From CAWGLW01 sp963823525 (GTDB lineage: Bacteria; Pseudomonadota; Gammaproteobacteria; Steroidobacterales; Steroidobacteraceae): DNA of 64,000 bases. The notes beneath the pieces were generated by a model, which was not told the origin of the DNA, made no database searches, and was given only the letters and a program-made list of their open reading frames with translations. The translations under genes and the position numbers were made by a program. The stretch lies in the NCBI GenBank assembly GCA_963823525.1, contig CAWGLW010000006.1, forward strand, positions 1,612,001 through 1,676,000, in the 5' to 3' direction. This document shows positions 33,660 through 41,074 of the stretch, piece by piece (position 1 is the first letter of the stretch; every line of letters begins with the position of its first letter).

Positions 33660-34632
33660 ACGCTACAATTTCGTAGACGATTCGCGCGGCGGCGCGGGCC
33701 GTGCGTCCGTCCGGGTCATGTGCCGGGTTCATTTCGGCGACATCCGCAAGCAGCAGCTTGCTCGAGTCCCCGCCGTGCAGGCAATGACGCAGCACGCTGC
33801 GCAGCAACGCGACGGCCCGGGCTGCGTCAACGCCGAGACCCGATGGCGCACTCACGCCCGGCGCGACCGCAGCGGGAAGCGCATCGAGACAGAAAGTCAG
33901 ATAAATGCAGCTGGACTCGGCGACGAAACGCTCGATGCGTTGATCGACGCTGGCATGATCGCTCCAGCCGGTCTCGGTATCCAGCACGATTTCAGAATCG
34001 AGCGCCGCGGCGCGCTCGAACAAGGCCCGCGTATTCGCGGACTCGCTGACTCCGATGCAAAGGTAGCGGAAAGGCTGCGCGGCCGTCGCACGCGCCTCGG
34101 CGATCTGCAGGAAGGGGGTACCGGAAGATCCCTTGCCGGCGATCTCCGGTGCACGCAGGTCCAGGTGCGCGTCAAAATTGATGATTCCAAGTCCGGCCAG
34201 TCTGGAGTCATCGCGTAAAAACTGCGCCAGCCCAAGGTAGGCGGCCCAGGCGATTTCGTGACCACCGCCGATACCGACCGGCTGGTGACCGGCCTCCAGC
34301 AGTCCGGCCAGGACCGTTGCGTACTCCTGCTGGGCGGCTTCGAGATCGTGATTCTCGCAGGGTACGTCGCCGGCGTCATAGAGGCGGTTGCCCGGTCCTC
34401 CATGCCAGGCCAGGTTACTCAAGGCACGACGTACCGCCTGTGGGCCATCGGCAGCGCCTGTGCGGCCCTTGTTGCGGCGCACGCCCTCGTCACTGGCAAA
34501 CCCAAGCAATACCGTGCCCGCTGACCTGGCTTCGCTCGCCGGGCGAATCACCTGGTGCCAGCGCTGACTCGCCGCGGCGTCGACCGTATCAATGCGGCCG
34601 GACCAGGCGCTCATTTGATCGTGCGGAGGCAT
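33634..34632 (-). CDS. hutG: formimidoylglutamase, with altered metal-site residue
   Basis: 332-aa arginase-fold enzyme of histidine breakdown (formimidoylglutamate to glutamate and formamide). Conserved motifs: GIGGGHEIAWA, INFDAHLDLR, and TFCLDALPAAVAPGVSAPSG. In the last, the family normally has DLD; here the first Asp is replaced by Cys248 (codon 33889-33891), leaving only Asp250. Since that Asp is a manganese ligand in arginase-fold enzymes, activity or metal choice may differ. ATG at 34632 lies 10 bases after the hutI stop; a second ATG at 34614 is possible. Operon hutI-hutG. Confidence 0.85.
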   Translation of the reverse strand: MPPHDQMSAWSGRIDTVDAAASQRWHQVIRPASEARSAGTVLLGFASDEGVRRNKGRTGAADGPQAVRRALSNLAWHGGPGNRLYDAGDVPCENHDLEAAQQEYATVLAGLLEAGHQPVGIGGGHEIAWAAYLGLAQFLRDDSRLAGLGIINFDAHLDLRAPEIAGKGSSGTPFLQIAEARATAAQPFRYLCIGVSESANTRALFERAAALDSEIVLDTETGWSDHASVDQRIERFVAESSCIYLTFCLDALPAAVAPGVSAPSGLGVDAARAVALLRSVLRHCLHGGDSSKLLLADVAEMNPAHDPDGRTARAAARIVYEIVAFNPSRPAR

Positions 34633-34642
34633 CGTCTCGCCG

Positions 34643-35881
34643 TCAGACCGGACGCTCGAGGACGATTTCGCCGTCCTTGACCACCATGCTGCAGGGGTTG
34701 AAGCCGATCCAGTAGCCGATTTCATCGAGCGTATCGATCGACCAGACGGCAAAATCCGCTGCCAGACCCTTTGCGATCGAACCGCGTTCGCTCGCCAGAC
34801 CGAGCGCACGTGCTGCATTTCGCGTGGCACCCTGCAGGACTTCAGTGCTGGTCATGCCAAACAGTCTTCGCGCCATGTTCAGCGCAAGCGCTAAAGAGGC
34901 CGTGGGTGCCGAGCCGGGATTGCAGTCGGAACCGACGGCCATCGGCACGCCGTGGCGGCGAAACGCGGCGATCGGCGGCCGACGAGTCTCCGCCAGCGCG
35001 TAATAGGCCACGGGCAGCATCACGGCGACCGTCCCGCTTCCAGCGAGCGCCAGCACATCGCTTTCTTCCGCAAACTCGAGGTGATCGCATGACAGGGCGC
35101 GATATTTTGCCGCCACCTGGCTGCCGCCAACGTTCGAAAGCTGTTCGGTGTGCAGGCGTACCGGCAGGCCCAGTGCCTGAGCGCGGGCGAACAGCCGTTC
35201 GCACTGCGCAGCGGAAAACGCAATGTCTTCGCAATACGCATCGACTGAAGAGATCAGTGCATCGCTCGATCCCGAAGCAGGCCGGCGGCCGGCAAGTTCG
35301 GGCAGCCATTGCTGGCAGATCACTTCTATGTAGTCGTCGGCGCGGCCTGAGTATTCCGGCGGCAACGCGTGGGCGGCGAGGAAGCTGGTGCTGACCGTAA
35401 CCGGGTGTTCTGCGCCGAGCTGATGGGCGGCCTCGAGCATGCGCGCTTCGGATTCAAGCGACAGTCCATAGCCCGATTTTATCTCGACGGTGGTCACACC
35501 CTCGTTCAACAGGGATTGCAGGCGGGCGCGGCTCCCTGAAACCAGGTCGGTGAGGCTGGCGGCTCGTGTTGCGCGCATCGTGCTGAGGATTCCACCGCCT
35601 GCCCGGGCGATATCGGAATAGCTTTCCCCCGCGGTGCGCCGCGCAAACTCCGTCGCCCGCTGTCCCGCAAACACAAGGTGTGTATGGCAGTCGACCAGGC
35701 CCGGTGTCAGCCAGCGACCGGCCAGTTCCACGACCCGGTCGGGGCGAACGCCGCCGGGCAGGTCGGCCTGTTCGCCAACCCATTCAATGCGCTGATTTCG
35801 GCTCAGGACCGCGCCGGTCTGAAACACACGCGCCTGGTCATCGAGACAGGCGATTCGGGCGTTACGCCAGAGAGTCAGCAT
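34643..35881 (-). CDS. hutI: imidazolonepropionase
   Basis: 412-aa metal-dependent amidohydrolase, third step of histidine degradation (imidazolone-propionate to formimidoylglutamate). The metal motif TPGLVDCHTHLVFAGQRATE is at about residues 57-76, followed by FARRTAGESYSDIARAGGGI, both diagnostic of HutI; later VEIKSGYGLSLESEARML, RLHTEQLSNVGG, and SDCNPGSAPTASL complete the family pattern. Length is standard. ATG at 35881. Followed by hutG; hutH, hutU and the HutC regulator are not in the window. Confidence 0.95.
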   Translation of the reverse strand: MLTLWRNARIACLDDQARVFQTGAVLSRNQRIEWVGEQADLPGGVRPDRVVELAGRWLTPGLVDCHTHLVFAGQRATEFARRTAGESYSDIARAGGGILSTMRATRAASLTDLVSGSRARLQSLLNEGVTTVEIKSGYGLSLESEARMLEAAHQLGAEHPVTVSTSFLAAHALPPEYSGRADDYIEVICQQWLPELAGRRPASGSSDALISSVDAYCEDIAFSAAQCERLFARAQALGLPVRLHTEQLSNVGGSQVAAKYRALSCDHLEFAEESDVLALAGSGTVAVMLPVAYYALAETRRPPIAAFRRHGVPMAVGSDCNPGSAPTASLALALNMARRLFGMTSTEVLQGATRNAARALGLASERGSIAKGLAADFAVWSIDTLDEIGYWIGFNPCSMVVKDGEIVLERPV

Positions 35882-36027
35882 CGGACATGCGCTCGCTGCC
35901 GCATATCCCCTCGGGCTGGAATGCGTCGGGCTCCCGCCCGCCTGATCCCGGGCGGTCCGGCCTGTTTTCTGTCGAATTCATTGGGTCGTTATATCATTCG
36001 GACTGTCGTACGTCCCTGGAGCTGCCC

Positions 36028-36249
36028 GTGATCCGCTGGTTCGCCATTCTATCGCTGCTGCAGGTGGTCGCGTTCTGGAAGATCTTTTCCCGGATGGGTT
36101 TCCCGCCCTGGTTGTCCATCATGGCCTCGATACCGCTGGTAAACCTGATCGTCCTTTACTACGTCGCGCTGACGCCGTGGCCGGTGGAAGCGCCGGCCAG
36201 GCTGCGTGACGACAGCGAGAGTCCGGGGGATGCCGATTTCCGGCCCTGA
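36028..36249 (+). CDS. small membrane protein (73 aa), unknown
   Basis: GTG start at 36028 with GGAG at 36018-36021 (6-base spacer). Two hydrophobic helices: WFAILSLLQVVAFWKIF (about 4-20) and WLSIMASIPLVNLIVLYYVA (about 27-46), with the short loop RMGFPPW between them and an acidic tail. The layout resembles small DUF805-like or signal-peptidase-fused helical pairs, but I cannot name a family. The frame upstream of the GTG is Arg/Gly-rich noise. Confidence 0.65.
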   Translation: MIRWFAILSLLQVVAFWKIFSRMGFPPWLSIMASIPLVNLIVLYYVALTPWPVEAPARLRDDSESPGDADFRP

Positions 36250-36338
36250 CCCCGCGCGGTCGCTTGTTGTTGCGTTGGTCGGCTTGCGGTACGGTGACAA
36301 CCTTTTACGCGATTCCAGATAACCCGAGGCATGAACCC

Positions 36339-36737
36339 ATGGCCGGTCCGAATGAAGCCCCCGATCCGAGAATGAATGCCAACGATCTTTATCGAGAAGA
36401 TACTTATTCTGATCGCAAGGTCGGCTCGATAAGGGTCATGACGCCCGTGAAATCCGATGGCAGTGTCGACCCGGGTCGGAAGGTGGTCTACGTCGGCCAG
36501 GCTCAGATCATGACGCCCGCCGGTGTCCTGCCGCTGAGCTTCGAAATTGACGCGAAGGACCTCAACGAGGCCTGCGCCATGTTCGCTGACGGCGCCCGGC
36601 AGGGCCTGGAGGACACGATGCGGGAACTTCAGGAAATGCGGCGGGAGTCGGCTTCTTCGATCGTGATTCCCGAAGCCGGGGCCGCCAGCGCGCTCGGCAA
36701 GGGCATGCAGCCGCCAGGAAAAATCAAGATCCCCTGA
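36339..36737 (+). CDS. conserved hypothetical cytosolic protein (132 aa)
   Basis: Soluble, no signal or membrane segment. Central beta-type region KVGSIRVMTPVKSDGSVDPG and VYVGQAQIMTPAGVLPLSFE, then a helical end (DLNEACAMFADGARQGLEDT). The arrangement looks like a conserved small protein of Gammaproteobacteria, but I have no function for it. ATG at 36339 with GAGG 9 bases upstream. May be transcribed with the small membrane gene ending at 36249. Confidence 0.7.
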   Translation: MAGPNEAPDPRMNANDLYREDTYSDRKVGSIRVMTPVKSDGSVDPGRKVVYVGQAQIMTPAGVLPLSFEIDAKDLNEACAMFADGARQGLEDTMRELQEMRRESASSIVIPEAGAASALGKGMQPPGKIKIP

Positions 36738-36766
36738 GGATCTCGAAAGGGTCCCCGGGCAACGCA

Positions 36767-37315
36767 CTAGCGCTTGCCCAGGGCGGCGACACATTTTTCG
36801 AGCGTTTCGCTTGAATAATCCGTGAACCGCCCCTGCAACGTGCGCCGCTGTCGCCATTCCCACGGCGCCACGGGCGGCGGTGCCGGTGACTGCCACAGGC
36901 CGAGGCCCTGTTCGCGGGCCGCCAGCTCAAAGCGACAATATGCCGGGTCGATCGCGTAGCGACGATAAGCCCAGGCGTAGCCCTGCCGGATCATCTCCGC
37001 ATTCACATCGAGGTCTTCGCGCCAGATTCTCGCGACCAGGCGATCGTAGCGATCCTGTTCAAAAGGTTCGGCCTGCACCGACCGGTCAAATACAAGGCGG
37101 GACAATGCATCGCGGGCAGCGCGACCATAGGCCTGACCGCGTTCCGGCGTATCGATTGCGTGAAGGCGCACACGAATCATTCCGCTGGTCAGCCGCAGGT
37201 CGAGCGTGTCGCCGTCGATGACGCCAACGACGGTGCCCTCGAGCCGCGGTGGATCCGCGGCGACCGCCGATGACAACGGGACTGACAGCAGCAGAAGCAG
37301 GAAAAGGGCTTGCAT
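36767..37315 (-). CDS. secreted thermonuclease (SNase-like)
   Basis: 182 aa. Signal peptide (residues 1-20, ending AVAA), then the OB-fold nuclease domain. Catalytic-type motifs: VVGVIDGDTLDLRL (metal-binding Asp), VRLHAIDTPERGQAYGRAAR (Arg and Glu) and DRYDRLVARIWREDLDVNAEMI (second Arg). The C-terminal AYRRYAIDPAYCRFELAARE, with Cys and QGLGLWQSP, is typical of proteobacterial SNase proteins. Expected to degrade DNA or RNA in the periplasm or outside. ATG at 37315. Confidence 0.92.
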   Translation of the reverse strand: MQALFLLLLLSVPLSSAVAADPPRLEGTVVGVIDGDTLDLRLTSGMIRVRLHAIDTPERGQAYGRAARDALSRLVFDRSVQAEPFEQDRYDRLVARIWREDLDVNAEMIRQGYAWAYRRYAIDPAYCRFELAAREQGLGLWQSPAPPPVAPWEWRQRRTLQGRFTDYSSETLEKCVAALGKR

Positions 37316-37393
37316 GGGGTCGCCATCTTAACCGGAGCCGTGTATCGAGAATGACCGCAAACAGCACGAAAAGAGTGTCCTCCAACGCCGTCC

Positions 37394-37885
37394 ATGCGAC
37401 TTATCCTCGACCCTGGTGGATCGCGGAGCGGCGACCTGAACTCACGATGGAAAACGGCAACGGGTTTTGCCGCGGCCGCGCTACTTGCAGCTGCGGGCAG
37501 TGACTCGAATGATGACTGCTGGGCAGCGGGACTGTCACCCTACGACGCCCGGGCGTTCCTCGGATTTCGCTGCGCCGACGACTGTCGCGAACACCGGGCA
37601 GGCTTCATCCACGCTGCACGGTATTCGATTACGCGGCCGCTGGATTGCCCGGGGCAACACTCGCGTTCCCACATGGAAGGCTGTATCGCTTTCACCGTCA
37701 TGTCATTGACACCGGAGCAGGCGGGTTATCAATGGGCTGCGGACAATGGTGTCAGTGCAGCCTGCCTCTGCAATGGCCCTGGCCCCGGGTTCCGCAGCGG
37801 TTGCCGGGCCTATCTGGCCGGGGAGGCCCGCCGTTTCCCGGTGCCTGAGTCGCCGGTTCAAAGGGTGCCGGGGTGTTATCGTTAA
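37394..37885 (+). CDS. Cys-rich hypothetical protein with internal duplication
   Basis: 163 aa. Two related segments: first CREHRAGFIHAARYSITRPL with DC, ending EGC; then EQAGYQWAADNGVSAACLC, ending GCRAYLAG. Each has an (H/Q)RAG[FY]..AA core and a Cys near the end, like repeat proteins whose units end in GCRAY. A hydrophobic stretch TGFAAAALLAAAG (about residues 23-35) could be a weak signal sequence. Start uncertain: ATG at 37394 has no clear ribosome binding site. The stop codon sits in the palindrome 37878-37889, and the SDR gene begins 24 bases later. Function unknown. Confidence 0.55.
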   Translation: MRLILDPGGSRSGDLNSRWKTATGFAAAALLAAAGSDSNDDCWAAGLSPYDARAFLGFRCADDCREHRAGFIHAARYSITRPLDCPGQHSRSHMEGCIAFTVMSLTPEQAGYQWAADNGVSAACLCNGPGPGFRSGCRAYLAGEARRFPVPESPVQRVPGCYR

Positions 37886-37889
37886 CGAT
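37878..37889. promoter_or_regulatory. 12-bp palindrome before the SDR gene
   Basis: ATCGTTAACGAT is a perfect palindrome overlapping the stop of the upstream gene and lying 21 bases before the SDR ATG. It could be an operator for the SDR gene; no regulator can be named. Confidence 0.3.
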
Positions 37890-37909
37890 TACTCCGAGGA
37901 GACATCGTA

Positions 37910-38749
37910 ATGCCAAGACTGCAGGACAAGGTTTGCATCGTCACCGGGGCCACCAGCGGGATCGGCCGGAGAACGGCAGAACTATTCGCCGCCGAGGGCG
38001 CCGCGGTCATCCTGGCCGGCCGGCGTGCGGAGCTTGGCCAGCATATCGCCAACGAACTCGGCCCGCGCTGCGACTTCCAGGCGACCGACGTGACCGAAGA
38101 AGATCAGGTCGCGGCACTGATTGCCTTCGCATTGCGCAAGCACGGACGAATTGACTGTCTGTTCAACAACGCGGGCGGTCCGGCTCCGGTGGGCGGGATC
38201 GAGACGATACCCGTGGAGGGTTTTGATGCGGCGGTGAGCGTGCTGTTCCGATCGGTGATGCTGGGCATGAAACACGTTGCGCCGATCATGCAGGAACAGC
38301 GTTCGGGCAGCATCATCAATAACGGCTCCGTTGCCGCTCATCGGGCCGGCTTGTCCTCGTCCATGATTTACTCCGCTGCCAAGGCAGCGGTCGTGCACCT
38401 GACACGCTGCGTCGCCATGCAACTCGGCGAGCAGTGCGTACGCGTCAATGCCATTTCCCCCGGCGGCGTGGCCACCGGCATTTTTGGCAAGGCGGCCGGA
38501 CTGCCGGACGAGCGCGCAGAACAGACCGCCGAAGTTGTCAAGGCAGCGCTGGCAGGCATGCAGCCCATACCCCGGGCCGGGCTGGTTGACGATATCGCGA
38601 TGGCCGCGGTGTTTCTTGCCAGCGACGAATCCTCGTTCGTCAATGGACACGATCTGGTCGTCGATGGCGGGCTGATCGGCGGCCAGCAGTGGTCGACTCA
38701 ACAAGCGAAGCTCAAGGCCATGCGTTCGGCTTTCAATTCGCCTGGCTGA
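37910..38749 (+). CDS. short-chain dehydrogenase/reductase (SDR)
   Basis: 279-aa classical SDR, cytosolic NAD(P)-dependent oxidoreductase. Cofactor motif GATSGIG (about residues 12-18), NNAGG (about 87-91), catalytic Ser in IINNGSVAAHRA, and YSAAK with Tyr and Lys. The C-terminal FLASDESSFVNGHDLVVDGG is standard. ATG at 37910 with GAGGAG at 37896-37901. Substrate not predictable; the sequence pattern (RAELGQHIANEL) points to NAD preference weakly. Single gene after the Cys-rich protein. Confidence 0.93.
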   Translation: MPRLQDKVCIVTGATSGIGRRTAELFAAEGAAVILAGRRAELGQHIANELGPRCDFQATDVTEEDQVAALIAFALRKHGRIDCLFNNAGGPAPVGGIETIPVEGFDAAVSVLFRSVMLGMKHVAPIMQEQRSGSIINNGSVAAHRAGLSSSMIYSAAKAAVVHLTRCVAMQLGEQCVRVNAISPGGVATGIFGKAAGLPDERAEQTAEVVKAALAGMQPIPRAGLVDDIAMAAVFLASDESSFVNGHDLVVDGGLIGGQQWSTQQAKLKAMRSAFNSPG

Positions 38750-38794
38750 ACAAAGGCCATCGGCCCGGCATGAGCGGCCGGCGTCCCGGGGCGC

Positions 38795-39469
38795 TCAGGG
38801 CGATCCGAAATGGGCGCTGAGGTAATCGAGTATTTCGGTGCGCTGATCTGCGCTCGGTTCGGTCATTCCCTGTTCTTCGACCATCCAGCCGAGCAGCTTG
38901 TCCCAGCGTTCACGCGACAGACCCTGCTGCTTGACGATCGCGAGCGAGTGACACACCGAGCAGGTCTTGCCCGTCAGATCCGCACCGGCGCCGGTCGGCC
39001 AGTCCTCTCCATAATCCGCTGTGGCCGCGGCGGCGGCGACTGCCGTTGCACCGGGCGCGAGTGTTTCGAGATAGGCGATCACACTGGCTCGCTCAGCATC
39101 GTCCGGGATGCCGGCATAACCCATGATCGTGCCTGGTGCGAAAGCGGCTGGTTTGCGCAGGAACGCATCGAGGTTATTGCGGGTCCAGACACCGCCAACG
39201 GCGCGAAGCGCGGGGGAGTACGCAAATCCCTCTTTGCTGGCGATATCCCGGCCAGCCACCTCGAAGAGATTCGGTCCGATGAGGGCGGGCTCATCCGGTG
39301 CGGCTGAGTGACAGGCCGCGCAGACTTCGAAGGCAGCGGCACCGTCCTGCGGGTCCGCGGCATCGATCATCGCCGCGACGTCGGCAGCCCTGCACGGTGC
39401 CGCTGTCGCGAGACCGACGGCGGTGACGGCCAGCAGCCAGGAGCGGTATAGGGGTAAGTTCTTCTGCAT
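38795..39469 (-). CDS. diheme c-type cytochrome, sulfite dehydrogenase electron acceptor
   Basis: 224-aa periplasmic cytochrome with a signal peptide (residues about 1-28, ending CRA-AD). Two heme c motifs: CAACH in the first domain (with GYAGIPDDAERASVIAYL around the axial Met region) and CSVCH in the second (WMVEEQGM region). The gene follows the molybdenum sulfite dehydrogenase at 14 bases, so it probably takes electrons from it, like SorB with SorA, although SorB has a single heme. ATG at 39469 is preferred to the upstream in-frame start that overlaps sorA. Confidence 0.85.
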   Translation of the reverse strand: MQKNLPLYRSWLLAVTAVGLATAAPCRAADVAAMIDAADPQDGAAAFEVCAACHSAAPDEPALIGPNLFEVAGRDIASKEGFAYSPALRAVGGVWTRNNLDAFLRKPAAFAPGTIMGYAGIPDDAERASVIAYLETLAPGATAVAAAAATADYGEDWPTGAGADLTGKTCSVCHSLAIVKQQGLSRERWDKLLGWMVEEQGMTEPSADQRTEILDYLSAHFGSP

Positions 39470-39482
39470 GAATACTCGGGCC

Positions 39483-40799
39483 TCAGGCAACCGTGAGGTG
39501 AATGCGATGCATCACGTTTGAGAGGTAACCCTTCGGGTTCCAGTTGACTGCGAAGGGTTGCATGTCCCCTTCGCTATCGGTGGCCCGCGACCAGATTTCA
39601 TAGTACCCCGGCTGCGGGAATTCGACACTGGCGGTCCATGTCTGCCAGGAATACTTGTTGGGGGGACGTTTCAGGTTTGTCTTGATCCAGGACTTGCCGA
39701 AGTCGATGCTCAGGTCCACCGACTTGACGTACCGTTCGCCGGCCCAGGCATGGCCCCGCACGGCAAGCAGGCGGCCGCTCACCGAGGTTCCCGCGGCCGG
39801 CGAGGTGATCAGCGATTTGACCGGCATCGATTCGATGATGACGAAATCCTCCACGGGCACTTCCTGGCCAGGCGCCACCGGAAAGCGAGGCACCCGATAA
39901 GACGTTCCAGTCATCTTCTCACCATCGTGCACCACGTCGCGTACCCAGATGCGTTGCAGCCACTTCTGCGACGTGGAAGCCGGCCAGCCGGGGCAGACGA
40001 TTCGTACCGGGAAGCCATTGTATTTCGGGATGGGTTCGCCGTTCATCTCGAAGGCGATGATTGAATGCTCCTCGAGAGCCTTGCTGATCGGGACGCCTCG
40101 GGAGATCGGCACCTTCGTCGGGTCGCGGGACAGATGCATATCCATGCCGTAGTGCCCCGTGTAGATGGCACTCTTGCGAAGACCGGCCGCCTTGAGAATG
40201 TCACGGTAACGAACGCCGGTCCATTCGGCGTTGCCGATGGCGCCTGTCGTCCACTGGTTGCCGGTGGCCGGCGGGTTGAAGCTGGCCCGTCCGTTGCCTC
40301 CGCACTCGAGTTGCAGTTGCAGGCTGACGTGTTTGAAGTTGCGTTTCAGATCGTCGAGCGTCAGTGTCAGCGGCTTGTTCACTTCGCCATCGACAGTCAG
40401 CGTCCAGCCATCGGCATTCATCGTCTCGGCCATCGGCGGCAGCAGCCCGTTGTCGCGCACGAAGTGCCGTGAATTCGGCGTAATGTCGTCATCGAGCAGG
40501 TGTGCCGGCGTCTCGGCATTGACTGGCCGATCGTTCAGCACCCGCAGCCCTTCCTTGCCTTCAAGCACGAAGGTATCCGTGCTTTCGGCCAGCGCCGCAG
40601 GGATCAGGCCGGCCGGAAAATTGCGGTGAAACGGAATCGGGGCGCCGACGGCGGCGGCAATGGCCGCCAGCCCGGCTCCCTTGAGGAATCCTCGGCGGTC
40701 CGTCTCTGCCTTGCGGCCGAACACGAGCTCGTCCGCGCGATCGGGGTCCTGACCGTAGAGTTCGCAGAGCCCTCTTTCCTTGCGGGTTTTCTCATTCAT
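39483..40799 (-). CDS. sulfite dehydrogenase, molybdopterin subunit (SorA/SoxC family)
   Basis: 438-aa sulfite oxidase-family molybdoenzyme, exported folded by Tat: the twin-arginine motif RRGFLKGAGLAAIAAAVG is at about residues 31-48. The Mo-ligand Cys is in LQLECGGNGRASF. C-terminal dimerisation domain with SVSGRLLAVRGHAWAGERYV and FPQPGYYEIWSRATDSEG. Closest to SoxC/SorA rather than to MsrP. Forms an operon with the diheme cytochrome gene 14 bases downstream. Oxidises sulfite to sulfate in the periplasm (family knowledge). Upstream are two inverted repeats (40978-41019). Confidence 0.9.
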   Translation of the reverse strand: MNEKTRKERGLCELYGQDPDRADELVFGRKAETDRRGFLKGAGLAAIAAAVGAPIPFHRNFPAGLIPAALAESTDTFVLEGKEGLRVLNDRPVNAETPAHLLDDDITPNSRHFVRDNGLLPPMAETMNADGWTLTVDGEVNKPLTLTLDDLKRNFKHVSLQLQLECGGNGRASFNPPATGNQWTTGAIGNAEWTGVRYRDILKAAGLRKSAIYTGHYGMDMHLSRDPTKVPISRGVPISKALEEHSIIAFEMNGEPIPKYNGFPVRIVCPGWPASTSQKWLQRIWVRDVVHDGEKMTGTSYRVPRFPVAPGQEVPVEDFVIIESMPVKSLITSPAAGTSVSGRLLAVRGHAWAGERYVKSVDLSIDFGKSWIKTNLKRPPNKYSWQTWTASVEFPQPGYYEIWSRATDSEGDMQPFAVNWNPKGYLSNVMHRIHLTVA

Positions 40800-40977
40800 T
40801 GCTGCACCTTTGAGCCTCGTGAATACCGGGAATGTCCGTGGAAATCATGCAGTTGCTCATGCCGATTCGGCAAGCGTGGGAAACTGCAGCGGCACAGGGA
40901 GCCACACTTCGCGCGAAGCAAAGGCGGCCTTTGCTCCTCGTACCGGTTTTCCAACGAATTTGCCCGCGGCCAATGCC

Positions 40978-41003
40978 GATAACAATCCGTGATTATCGTT
41001 ATC
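40978..41003. promoter_or_regulatory. inverted repeat upstream of sulfite dehydrogenase
   Basis: GATAAC (40978-40983) and GTTATC (40998-41003) with a 14-base spacer, in the 275-base gap between sorA and fadH. Possible operator for the divergent sorA transcript; regulator unknown. Confidence 0.3.
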
Positions 41004-41019
41004 GCACTTGTGCAAGTGC
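41004..41019. promoter_or_regulatory. perfect palindrome GCACTTG-TG-CAAGTGC
   Basis: A 7-bp dyad with a 2-base centre, directly next to the previous inverted repeat. Palindromes of this size are typical of dimeric repressor or activator sites. It lies about 205 bases upstream of sorA, on that gene's promoter side. Confidence 0.45.
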
Positions 41020-41074
41020 GCTGATGAGCACGTGAGCGGCAAGGTGCTGGCCGGCCTTGCTCTCGACTGACGGG

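Noticed and set aside
35680..36027. N-terminal extension of the small membrane protein at 36028
   Set aside because: Arg/Gly/Ser-rich sequence overlapping antisense to hutI; the GTG at 36028 has its own ribosome binding site.
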